Source: an uncultured Candidatus Saccharibacteria bacterium | GTDB taxonomy: Bacteria; Patescibacteriota; Saccharimonadia; Saccharimonadales; Saccharimonadaceae | Assembly: GCA_937906385.1 (NCBI GenBank) | Contig: CALCYQ010000004.1 | Location: 186,001 to 250,000, forward strand | Direction: 5' to 3' | DNA: 64,000 nucleotides | Notes under the pieces: generated by a model | Seen by the model: only the letters and a program-made list of their open reading frames with translations | Told to the model about the DNA's origin: nothing | The model's database searches: none | Position numbers and translations under genes: made by a program | In this document: piece after piece, positions 16,363 through 23,981 of the stretch | Layout of the letters: every line of letters starts with the position of its first letter | Numbering within the stretch: position 1 is the first letter of the stretch

Positions 16363-17493
16363 ATGAATTTTCTAATGGTACTCGGACGTGAGCCCAAAAT
16401 TTCCCTCGCTGAGCTCGAGGTAGTTTTTTCGGCAAGCAAAGTCAAGCAAATTGCTCCAAACCTTGCCATCGTCACTGCGCACAGCGTTTCGCTCGATCGC
16501 CTTGGCGGCTCCTTGAAAGCCGCCCAAATCATCGACGAGCCAGTCCAAGATTACTTGTCCAACCTACCAGAAGGTAAAATCACTCTTGGTATTTCTGATT
16601 ACTCCACCCACGCTAATCCGCGTAAAACTTGGGAACTCGCGCTTAAATACAAGAATATGCTCAAGCGCCACGGTCGCAACGTCCGTCTCGTACCGAATGG
16701 CAAAAATGCCGTCCTCCCTTCTGCCACTTCACATCACAACCAGCTCGGCGAGAAAACTAACCACATCGAAATCGTCAAATACGGCAAATATACCGCTATT
16801 TCCATCGGTACACAGAATATCACTTCATATGCCAAACGCGATTTTAATCGCCCGGCTCGCGACGCTTTCGTTGGCATGCTGCCGCCAAAACTCGCACAAA
16901 TCCTCATTAATCTCGCCACTAGCGGCGCCAAAACCGGCACCGTGCTTGACCCGTTTTGCGGTACTGGCGTCATTCTACAAGAGTCCGCCCTGATGGGACT
17001 TTCCGCCTATGGCACCGATCTCTCTGAAAAAATGATTCAATATAGCCAGAAAAATCTCGATTGGATTACCGAGCGCACCCCTCGCCTCCAAAAGCAATCG
17101 GCGCCAAAACTTCGCCTCGAAGTTGGCGACGCTACTGACCATAAATGGACATCGCCAATCGATTACGTTGCCTCTGAAATATACCTCGGCCACCCACTTT
17201 CAAACATCCCTGGCGAAGTGAAATTCCGCGAATTCCAAAGCCAAGCCAAAGATTTACTAACCGCTTTCCTAAAGAATATTCATAGCCAAATTCCGTCCGG
17301 CGCTACGCTTGCCTTGGCTACTCCAGCCTGGAAACGCGGCGCAGGTGTTTATCAAGGGGTAAATATCCTTGACGATTTAGATAAATTGGGCTATAATGCT
17401 GTAAAGTATCGTTATGCGTCTTACGATGACCTCTTGTATTTCCGAGAGGGCCAAATCGTTGCGCGTCAAATAATAGTATTAAGGAAAAAGTAG
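16363..17493 (+). CDS. UPF0020/Trm11-like RNA guanine-N2 methyltransferase
   Basis: 376 aa. The N-terminal half opens MNFLMVLGREPKISLAELE, as in archaeal-type TrmG10/Trm11 proteins. The Rossmann domain has VLDPFCGTGVILQESALMG (SAM loop) and YGTDLSEKMI. Where these enzymes normally have (D/N)PPYG this one has SEIYLGHPL, so catalysis or target may differ. rpmA follows two bases after the stop, so both share a transcript. Confidence 0.78.
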   Translation: MNFLMVLGREPKISLAELEVVFSASKVKQIAPNLAIVTAHSVSLDRLGGSLKAAQIIDEPVQDYLSNLPEGKITLGISDYSTHANPRKTWELALKYKNMLKRHGRNVRLVPNGKNAVLPSATSHHNQLGEKTNHIEIVKYGKYTAISIGTQNITSYAKRDFNRPARDAFVGMLPPKLAQILINLATSGAKTGTVLDPFCGTGVILQESALMGLSAYGTDLSEKMIQYSQKNLDWITERTPRLQKQSAPKLRLEVGDATDHKWTSPIDYVASEIYLGHPLSNIPGEVKFREFQSQAKDLLTAFLKNIHSQIPSGATLALATPAWKRGAGVYQGVNILDDLDKLGYNAVKYRYASYDDLLYFREGQIVARQIIVLRKK

Positions 17494-17494
17494 T

Positions 17495-17773
17495 ATGTCA
17501 CATGTCAAAGCTGGCGGTACCAGCAAAAACCTACACAACAATGCCGGCCAACGACTTGGCGTCAAGCGTTTCGGTGGTCAGCAAGTGAAGACTGGCGAAG
17601 TTCTCGTTCGCCAAACCGGCGCTACTAAGCTTGCCGGCCCTGGCACTTTCATGAGCCGCAACTTCACTATTCATGCTGCGATTGATGGCAAAGTAGTCTT
17701 CGTCAAGACTAAAAAGAACCATTTCTCCGGCAAGAGCATACCACGCACCCGCGTTGAAGTTCACGCTGCCTAA
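17495..17773 (+). CDS. rpmA: 50S ribosomal protein L27
   Basis: 92 aa. MSHVKAGGTSKNLHNNAGQRLGVKRFGGQ-V and VRQTGATKLAGPGTFMSRNFTIHAAIDGKV are diagnostic. It lacks the cleavable N-terminal extension of Firmicutes L27. It is co-transcribed with a methyltransferase and not with rplU, which lies 4.4 kb away on the other strand (22163-22471). Confidence 0.96.
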   Translation: MSHVKAGGTSKNLHNNAGQRLGVKRFGGQQVKTGEVLVRQTGATKLAGPGTFMSRNFTIHAAIDGKVVFVKTKKNHFSGKSIPRTRVEVHAA

Positions 17774-17789
17774 ATTGTGTAAATTATCA

Positions 17790-17822
17790 AATATCTCCGC
17801 AAAAACGGAGATATTTTTTATT
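17790..17822 (+). terminator. rpmA terminator
   Basis: Ten-bp stem AATATCTCCG / CGGAGATATT followed by TTTTATTTTT. A second hairpin (AAAAGCAT...ATGCTTTT, near 17828-17852) follows. Confidence 0.9.
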
Positions 17823-17975
17823 TTTCTTAAAAGCATTGAAATTATGCTTTTAATCTTTTTCTTTTACTATATAGTCTCTTTCAGGCGACGCGGTTTTAAT
17901 AACTTTCGCTCTTTAAAAATGTCATTCTGAAAAGTCCTTGTCTTTCTTTTCTATGCTGCGCGCCTCTCATCCAAA

Positions 17976-18024
17976 AAATCCGCTAGGTTGCTTCGGTTCT
18001 CGCATACCTAGCGGATTTCCTTTC
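17976..18024. terminator. bidirectional terminator between rpmA and the four-TM protein gene
   Basis: Thirteen-bp perfect stem (17976-17988 with 18006-18018), AAATCCGCTAGGT and its complement. There are six T on the minus-strand exit and a T-rich tract on the plus side. The stretch 17855-17970 shows nothing else recognisable. Confidence 0.8.
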
Positions 18025-18027
18025 TTT

Positions 18028-18414
18028 TTAATGTTTTCCGCGATAGCTCAGCCTAAATATGAGCAAAATTGCAAACAATATAACAGTCTGCAAATAATAC
18101 GCAATCATTATTGGCGCATGCCCACCTATACCGAGCATCGATACCGTCGTCGCAATTACTGCGCCTAAAATCACCAACACCATGCCGGCGTTTAATTGAT
18201 TTTTATCATCCGTATTATCACGATTCACACGCACCGTATATTCCGCCATCAACCCGATAATCGCTCCGCATAACATGCATACAGCATATGACGTTGCTGC
18301 TACGAATCCATGTATTATGTCGCCAGCAATAACCATCGAAATGAAGTAATAAATTGCCATCCCTGCACTTGCTAGGCTTAAAGCAATTAAGATTTTTCGC
18401 AATGCATCATTCAT
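18028..18414 (-). CDS. four-TM membrane protein of unknown function
   Basis: 128 aa. Start at 18414 chosen: TAAGAT lies seven bases upstream, while the longer frame would overlap holA. Four hydrophobic helices are paired, with a charged loop (RVNRDNTDDKNQ) in the middle. No family recognised. It is 22 bases behind holA and may be both last in that operon and separately promoted. Confidence 0.7.
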   Translation of the reverse strand: MNDALRKILIALSLASAGMAIYYFISMVIAGDIIHGFVAATSYAVCMLCGAIIGLMAEYTVRVNRDNTDDKNQLNAGMVLVILGAVIATTVSMLGIGGHAPIMIAYYLQTVILFAILLIFRLSYRGKH

Positions 18415-18436
18415 AACATCTATCTTACCATGTTCT

Positions 18437-19051
18437 TCACGACAATGACGCAATCTCAAGTAGTGCCTTCTTTATGATTTTCCAACCATCAATACCCGTT
18501 CGTTTCATATCCAAATCTGCTTTTGCTAAAATGCGAATCATTTCCGTCGCATTCCGTTGGCGCAATTCTAACTTTTTATATGCCGACGAAGCAAATGCGC
18601 CGAGCGTCATATACGGATCATCTGTGATTTCAATTTCGGCACACATTTTTAAAGCCTTCGCGCTATGCCCTGCCGCCGCCTCGTCAAATATCTTAAATGT
18701 ATAAAATTTTTCCCGAATTTCCGGCAGCTTAAATTCTTTTATTTCCGCACTTTTACTCTTTGAAATTGCCTTATACGCAACAGAACGTTTATCAAAACTG
18801 CCCAGCCAAACTACGACATCGTGCGGCGTATCAAGATATTGCTCAAGCACATCGAAGCATTCTTTATTTCCATCAAGATTTTTGACTAATATTTTTCGCT
18901 TATCGCCAAACAACGAAGTGCCACGAAAAACCGTATCCATGTCGGCTCGCGTTAAATTATCAGCCTCCACCACTTCGTATTCATCGCCCAATACTTGCCT
19001 CACGGCTCGTTCCGTCGCTATACGATCATTACCATAGAAAATCTTCATCAT
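18437..19051 (-). CDS. holA: DNA polymerase III delta subunit-like protein (short HolA)
   Basis: 204 aa. KIFYGNDRIATERAVRQVL, RGTSLFGDKRKILVKNLDG, VVWLGSFDKRSVAYKAISKSAEIKEF and a helical middle region match HolA. It is much shorter than the usual 330 or so aa, mostly lacking the C-terminal collar domain. HolA opens the sliding clamp in the clamp loader. Start 19051 overlaps the mutM stop (TAATG). The truncation seems to be native, as the frame is clean. Confidence 0.72.
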   Translation of the reverse strand: MMKIFYGNDRIATERAVRQVLGDEYEVVEADNLTRADMDTVFRGTSLFGDKRKILVKNLDGNKECFDVLEQYLDTPHDVVVWLGSFDKRSVAYKAISKSKSAEIKEFKLPEIREKFYTFKIFDEAAAGHSAKALKMCAEIEITDDPYMTLGAFASSAYKKLELRQRNATEMIRILAKADLDMKRTGIDGWKIIKKALLEIASLS

Positions 19052-19899
19052 TATTTCTGGCATCCTTTGCAATAATGCGTGCCGCGTCCAGCTGCGCGCG
19101 TTTTTTCAATCATCGCACCGCAACGCGGACATTCCAACCCTTCACGACGGAACACTTGCGCGAATTTTTCTAAATAACTTCCCTTCGTGCCGTCCGCTCG
19201 CACATAATCTTTCATCGTCGATCCGCCACTATCAATTGAACGTTGCATGACCGTCGCTAATCCTTCTAGCAATTTATCCGACTCTTCGCGCTCAACATCG
19301 CCGCAACGTCGCCATGGCAAAATTCCAGCATAAAAACACCCCTCATCGGCATATATATTGCCCACCCCCGCTATGTTACTTTGGTCTAAAATCGCCGCTT
19401 TGACTGGCGTATTTTTATGACGCTGCAACATCTCGTAAAAATCATCTTTCTCCATATCCCACGGCTCTGGCCCAAGCTTCGTCAAAAAACTATCCGTCGC
19501 AATTCCTAGTTCGTCTTTAACGGCGATGAAGCCAAACTTGCGCTGATCATTAAAATACAAATGCGAATCGTCATCAAAATCAAAATAAACTCGCGTATGG
19601 CGGCCTGGCATCTCTTCCGTAAAGCCTGCATCAGGATGTCCGGCGGCAAATTTTTCATTGCCCACATAAATTAACTGCCCCGTCATGCGAAGATGAATCA
19701 TCATCCACATGTTATTTTCGAGTTGAATTAGTAAAGCTTTTCCGCGCCGATCGATTTTAATGATTTTTTGCTTTTCAATATATTTTTTATCGCCACGAAA
19801 ACTTTTTTCGCACAAAATCGAAACCTTTCGAATTGTGCGACCAATAATATATTTATCTAATCCACGACGTATCGTCTCTACTTCAGGCAACTCCGGCAT
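19051..19899 (-). CDS. mutM: formamidopyrimidine-DNA glycosylase
   Basis: 282 aa. It begins M-P-E-L-P-E-V-E-T, which gives the catalytic Pro and Glu after Met removal. QLIYVGNEK-type and YFNDQRKFGF motifs, SNIAGVGNIYADE and a C-terminal zinc finger CPRCG...HYCKGCQK complete the family. It removes oxidised purines and nicks the strand. A TATAAT box lies ten bases before ATG. It heads a mutM-holA operon. Confidence 0.95.
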   Translation of the reverse strand: MPELPEVETIRRGLDKYIIGRTIRKVSILCEKSFRGDKKYIEKQKIIKIDRRGKALLIQLENNMWMMIHLRMTGQLIYVGNEKFAAGHPDAGFTEEMPGRHTRVYFDFDDDSHLYFNDQRKFGFIAVKDELGIATDSFLTKLGPEPWDMEKDDFYEMLQRHKNTPVKAAILDQSNIAGVGNIYADEGCFYAGILPWRRCGDVEREESDKLLEGLATVMQRSIDSGGSTMKDYVRADGTKGSYLEKFAQVFRREGLECPRCGAMIEKTRAAGRGTHYCKGCQK

Positions 19900-19924
19900 C
19901 TTATCTATTATTATACATCAAAAA

Positions 19925-19949
19925 GCCACCGTCACAGCGGTGGCCCTAT
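19925..19949 (-). terminator. terminator of the protease operon
   Basis: Minus-strand GCCACCG-CTGTGA-CGGTGGC followed by TTTTT, just after the CPBP gene. Confidence 0.85.
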
Positions 19950-19950
19950 C

Positions 19951-20835
19951 TTATAGTGCTAATAGCAACATGCCCGCAGCCGCACCATCGAGAGTCGGAT
20001 TTACGAACAGTGCATAAAATGCGATGCCATTTTTAATGATGTGTATCAACATGCCACCCCAAATCGTGCCAGTTAATTCGCGCATGATACACATCGCGAT
20101 GCTCATCATAAATACCACCACGCCCACGTTCCATTGACCATGTACGATGCCAAATAACAACGATACGAGCAATATCGCCGGAAGTGCCGACATTTTACTG
20201 CGCATCTTTCCATATAGCCAACCACGGAATATCATCTCTTCAACTAACGGCGCTATCACTACAAGACAAACGAATGCCAAGATGAAATCGCCCTGGCCAT
20301 ATATGCCATTAAAGCCCACGTCTTGCGCTTGATTCCAATCGATTGCCGGCATAATCGCTTGCATCACCGTCAAGGCAAAGCTAGCTGCTATCATGAATAG
20401 AATAAAGCCGACCGGCGCCAATAATACATCCGTCCAAGTCGGTAATCCGCGCATGCCAACTTCATCGCGCGTCGTCTTCATGCCGAGTACTTTCCATGGT
20501 ACTAGCACAATCAAAACTAAACTTACCGTATATGTAATTGCAGTAAAAATCGTCTGCAAAACCGTCTCTGATACTTGCAAATTCAAACCAAGCAACAAAA
20601 ATGCCACCAAATATTGCGTGCCCATTAAAACGACGAAGACCCATAAGAGCATCAAGAACGCCCAGCCAAGCGTAATTCCTACTGCCCAACCGCGGCTTTC
20701 TTTGGCTTTTTGATCTAATTTAGCCTTAAATTTCTCGAGCGCATTTTTTTCGCGACGAGTACGCGGCTTGCGCGTCGGCTCTTTTTTGGGTGCAGTCTTC
20801 TCTTCTTTATTTGTCACGCGCTTCTCTTCCGACAT
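19951..20835 (-). CDS. CPBP-family intramembrane metalloprotease (CAAX-like)
   Basis: 294 aa. A basic disordered N-terminus (residues 1-45, Lys/Arg/Glu) precedes seven or eight membrane helices. The ABI/CPBP motifs are EEMIFRGWLYG (motif 1, around residue 199) and FGIVHGQWN (motif 2 His, around 232), giving Glu-Glu and His metal/catalytic positions. Such proteins act in prenyl-protein processing or bacteriocin immunity; the substrate is unknown. It starts three bases after the site-2 protease stop, pairing two intramembrane proteases in one operon. Confidence 0.85.
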   Translation of the reverse strand: MSEEKRVTNKEEKTAPKKEPTRKPRTRREKNALEKFKAKLDQKAKESRGWAVGITLGWAFLMLLWVFVVLMGTQYLVAFLLLGLNLQVSETVLQTIFTAITYTVSLVLIVLVPWKVLGMKTTRDEVGMRGLPTWTDVLLAPVGFILFMIAASFALTVMQAIMPAIDWNQAQDVGFNGIYGQGDFILAFVCLVVIAPLVEEMIFRGWLYGKMRSKMSALPAILLVSLLFGIVHGQWNVGVVVFMMSIAMCIMRELTGTIWGGMLIHIIKNGIAFYALFVNPTLDGAAAGMLLLAL

Positions 20836-20838
20836 ACC

Positions 20839-22080
20839 CTAAAAGAACCTCATAATATCTAAAATTGCGATTATTACGGCTAAAATCAAAATCACAATAA
20901 AGGAACGCCCGACAATCTTTTCTTCGGTTGCTTTACTAAGTTTCTTTTTACGCAAACGCGCAATTGCGATCATTAACCAACGTCCGCCGTCGAGCGCCGG
21001 GATCGGCAGCACATTCATACAAGCTAGTGACACCGATATTAAAGCTACAAAGAATGCAATGCTCCTACCGCCAGATTGCGCGATATTCGGGAATAAATAT
21101 CCTACAATTCCAATTGGACCAGTTACGGAATCGCCTGCTTTTTCGAGGTCTTTCGCACCATCCTCACGTACATTTGAATCCACGTTAACTTGTTTGATTA
21201 ATCCGCCAAACAAGTCCACTAGTAATTGGCCGACGCCCTTAAATGTTTCACCAGTCAACTGAATCGTCGTACCAATACCTACAATTGGCGAGCTCCATGA
21301 GCTCATATATAATACGTCGCCATCAATCGCCGCACCCAAAATATATTCTTTATCGGCCGTATTTAATGTTAATTCGGTCGTACTCGCCATTCCGTCGCGT
21401 TCGTAAGTCACATAAACCGTCTCGCCCGCATAGGTACTATCAAATTCCAATAAATCATCCATCACCATGATTTCGCGACGCTCGTTCAAGCCTTCGCTGC
21501 AATCTTCATCGTCTTCGTCGCATTTCAACACGCGCATCGCTCGAATCACATCTCCCTCACGAAGACCAGCCAAGTCGGCCGGGCTATCTTTCTTTACGTT
21601 TTCGAGCGTAACTGGCTTCGTAATATATATTTCTGTATCGACATCAATTTGGAATTGATTTTCCATAAAATGCGGCATACCCACGAAAGCTAAGGCCGTA
21701 AATATCACCGCCGCCACAATCCAGTTTGCTAGAACGCCGCCGAATAATATCTTGGTCTTTCCCCAAAAAGTAGCCTTGCCGAAACTACCTTTTTCGGTCG
21801 CATCGTCATTTTCGCCTTTCATTTGGCAGAAACCACCAATTGGTAGCCAGTTCAAGGAAATTATCGTGCCTTCGCCTGGCGCCTTTTTCCATTCAGACTT
21901 CTTCAGCCGACGCCACTTACCATTCACCTTTCGCCAGGCAATCGCGCGTGGCGGAAAACAAATACCAAATTCTTCTACTTCGACGCCGTTTTTGCGCGCC
22001 ATTAAAAAATGCCCAAACTCATGCGCCGTGACCAAAATCATCAGCGTAAGCAGACCTAACAATACACCTATAGCAATCAT
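20839..22080 (-). CDS. rseP: RseP-like site-2 intramembrane zinc protease
   Basis: 413 aa from ATG at 22080. The longer frame would run through a terminator and into rplU, and a TATTAT box lies seven bases before this ATG. H20-E-F-G-H24 in the first helix is the zinc site. A PDZ domain (about 150-260) contains DSPADLAGLREGDVI, and PALDGGRWL is the third-helix Asp motif. RseP-type enzymes cleave anti-sigma factors and remnant signal peptides. Extra acidic segments interrupt the PDZ domain. Confidence 0.9.
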   Translation of the reverse strand: MIAIGVLLGLLTLMILVTAHEFGHFLMARKNGVEVEEFGICFPPRAIAWRKVNGKWRRLKKSEWKKAPGEGTIISLNWLPIGGFCQMKGENDDATEKGSFGKATFWGKTKILFGGVLANWIVAAVIFTALAFVGMPHFMENQFQIDVDTEIYITKPVTLENVKKDSPADLAGLREGDVIRAMRVLKCDEDDEDCSEGLNERREIMVMDDLLEFDSTYAGETVYVTYERDGMASTTELTLNTADKEYILGAAIDGDVLYMSSWSSPIVGIGTTIQLTGETFKGVGQLLVDLFGGLIKQVNVDSNVREDGAKDLEKAGDSVTGPIGIVGYLFPNIAQSGGRSIAFFVALISVSLACMNVLPIPALDGGRWLMIAIARLRKKKLSKATEEKIVGRSFIVILILAVIIAILDIMRFF

Positions 22081-22134
22081 ACTTATTATAATATCACAGC
22101 AATCCGTCTTTTCGCCGAAAAACATAAGCATCAA

Positions 22135-22160
22135 AAAATCCCCCACGCGGGGGATTTTAT
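22135..22160 (-). terminator. rplU terminator
   Basis: AATCCCCC / GGGGGATT stem with T-run on the minus-strand exit, two bases from the L21 stop. Confidence 0.85.
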
Positions 22161-22162
22161 TA

Positions 22163-22471
22163 TTAAGCAATGCTCACGATTTCGATTTCGGAGTATTTCT
22201 GGCGATGGCCAGTCTCGGTATGGACACGCTTCTTGGAGTGGTAGCGGATGACGCGAATCTTGTCGCCAGCTACTTTTTCGTTCACGACCTTCGCTTTTAC
22301 CTTTACTCCCTTAACGGTTGGCTCGCCGACCGTAGTCTTATCGCCATCCATTACGAGCAAAGCGTCTAAAGCGAGATCTTTGGTTCCTTCCGGGAGGAGG
22401 TCCACACGGAGGGTCTCTTTCTCAGCAACAATATATTGTTTGCCGCCGATCTTTACGACTGCTTTTTTCAT
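22163..22471 (-). CDS. rplU: 50S ribosomal protein L21
   Basis: 102 aa. KKAVVKIGGKQYIVAEKETLRVD, VRYHSKKRVHTETGHRQKYSEIEI-type C-terminus (KVIRYHSKKR, GHRQ) is diagnostic. The promoter is at 22496-22524 and AAGGA precedes ATG. It is monocistronic: the usual rplU-rpmA pairing is broken in this genome. Confidence 0.95.
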   Translation of the reverse strand: MKKAVVKIGGKQYIVAEKETLRVDLLPEGTKDLALDALLVMDGDKTTVGEPTVKGVKVKAKVVNEKVAGDKIRVIRYHSKKRVHTETGHRQKYSEIEIVSIA

Positions 22472-22495
22472 AAAATTCCTTTTATTACTTGCGCC

Positions 22496-22524
22496 ATTAT
22501 ACCAAATTATTCGCCAAAAATCAA
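22496..22524 (-). promoter_or_regulatory. rplU promoter
   Basis: Minus-strand TTGATT (22524-22519), 17 bases, TATAAT (22501-22496). Confidence 0.75.
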
Positions 22525-22573
22525 TAGCAGCTTCGCAACGCGTAAAAAACGTAAATTAATTATTCAAAGCTAG

Positions 22574-22618
22574 AAAAAATGTGCATCGGGATACCCAGAC
22601 CAATGCACATTTTTATTC
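22574..22618 (-). terminator. terminator of the surface-protein operon
   Basis: AAAAATGTGCAT / ATGCACATTTTT stem across 22574-22614, T-rich on both exits, just beyond the end of the LPKTGP gene. Confidence 0.7.
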
Positions 22619-22642
22619 AAAAGGAGCTAATTACGTATGCTT

Positions 22643-23944
22643 TTATTTTTTGGATTTCTTAGCTTTGCCAGTAGAAGCTTTTTGGAGCATTTCAACTTCT
22701 TTTTGGCTACGATACCAATAGATGATTCCCACAATCACACAGGTGGCCGCGACGATAGCAAGCATCACTTCGCCAGGACCGGTTTTTGGCAATGTCTCAG
22801 GTTCATCGCCAGGTTCTTCACCTTGATCACATACACGCTCTACGTTGATAGTTGAACTATCCGAGATCTCGCCCGCGTCATGATCGACGTAAATAGTATT
22901 CGAGAACGAATTGGTACCACACTTACCTTTTGCCACGATATCACTATTTAGTTTTACTTGATAAGTTAAGATAGCATTCGCATGGCTACCATATAGACCA
23001 GTATTAAAGCCTTTGCCATCATTAATGATGTCTTTCATCGTCAAGCCATCTGGATGAGCGGCATTTACAAGCTTCGTCGTACCAGGGACTAAAGTTACGC
23101 CAGTTGGAAGCATATCGTGGAAAGTTACATTAGTTAAGTCTAACGTACCAGTATTCTGGAATTCCACACGATAAGTTACTGTGTCGCCTGGCTTAGCCGT
23201 AACACTTTCAAAGAAATTTACGCCATCCAAGGAAACAGTCTTGCTAACTTTAGCGCCAACCTGCTCTGCGCGAATACGATAGGTAATATAACCAGAGTAT
23301 TCTGCACAACCAGGCAAGCGGCCATCAAGCTTATTCACGCCGATGTATTGACCAGCACCTTTAGTATCATCGCCAAAGAGATCGGTCGACAATTTCATGC
23401 CATTCGTGCTACCAGCATTATGGATAGTCGCACTAGCATCCACATAGCGCAACACAATATCAGCAGTCGAATCGGTCGTCATATAAGCTTCATCCCAAAT
23501 ACGACTCGGTACGGCGTCAGTTGCGTTAATGAAAGCCGTAATCGTCGCTTTCTTTGACGCTTTCACCGAAGAATCGAAATTGGTGGTGATGCGAACATTA
23601 TTTGCAATACCTTTACCACTCGCGTTCAAATTTGAAGCCGCGTTGTTGTGGTAATAGATATATACCTCATATTCCTTTCCTGGCACAACTTTGACTTCGT
23701 CGCCGTATTTGTCGCCAGAATCGGCCTCACGAATACGTACGAAGTTACGTTCATCGCCCAACGCCACGTTATTCGTGATAGAGTTGAAGGTTACGTGATC
23801 TGCCGGCACTTCATTCGTATATGTGTCACGTTGTGGACCATACGCGAATGATGTAGCCCACGGCACTAGGAACGATATCGCTAGCGCCGCTAGACCGGCA
23901 ACCGTCATTCTCCGTTTAAATTTGATATTTGTTTGTTTTGGCAT
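22643..23944 (-). CDS. LPKTGP surface protein with DUF11-type domain
   Basis: 433 aa. A signal peptide (about 1-35: KFKRR, hydrophobic core, SFAYG) opens the protein. A beta-sandwich region follows, then a DUF11 conserved-repeat domain (about 230-345: VSKTVSL...AKPGDTVTYRVEFQNTGTLDLTNVTFHDMLP). At 385-390 is LPKTGP, then a membrane helix and a Lys-rich tail, as in sortase substrates. The tail is 43 aa and the residue after the motif is always P-G or P-A in this genome. It is the second cistron behind the 765-aa protein with a good AAAGGAG. An exposed structural or adhesive role is likely. Confidence 0.88.
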   Translation of the reverse strand: MPKQTNIKFKRRMTVAGLAALAISFLVPWATSFAYGPQRDTYTNEVPADHVTFNSITNNVALGDERNFVRIREADSGDKYGDEVKVVPGKEYEVYIYYHNNAASNLNASGKGIANNVRITTNFDSSVKASKKATITAFINATDAVPSRIWDEAYMTTDSTADIVLRYVDASATIHNAGSTNGMKLSTDLFGDDTKGAGQYIGVNKLDGRLPGCAEYSGYITYRIRAEQVGAKVSKTVSLDGVNFFESVTAKPGDTVTYRVEFQNTGTLDLTNVTFHDMLPTGVTLVPGTTKLVNAAHPDGLTMKDIINDGKGFNTGLYGSHANAILTYQVKLNSDIVAKGKCGTNSFSNTIYVDHDAGEISDSSTINVERVCDQGEEPGDEPETLPKTGPGEVMLAIVAATCVIVGIIYWYRSQKEVEMLQKASTGKAKKSKK

Positions 23945-23981
23945 GTTTGTACTCCTTTTTGTTTTTACAAACCTAGATTAA

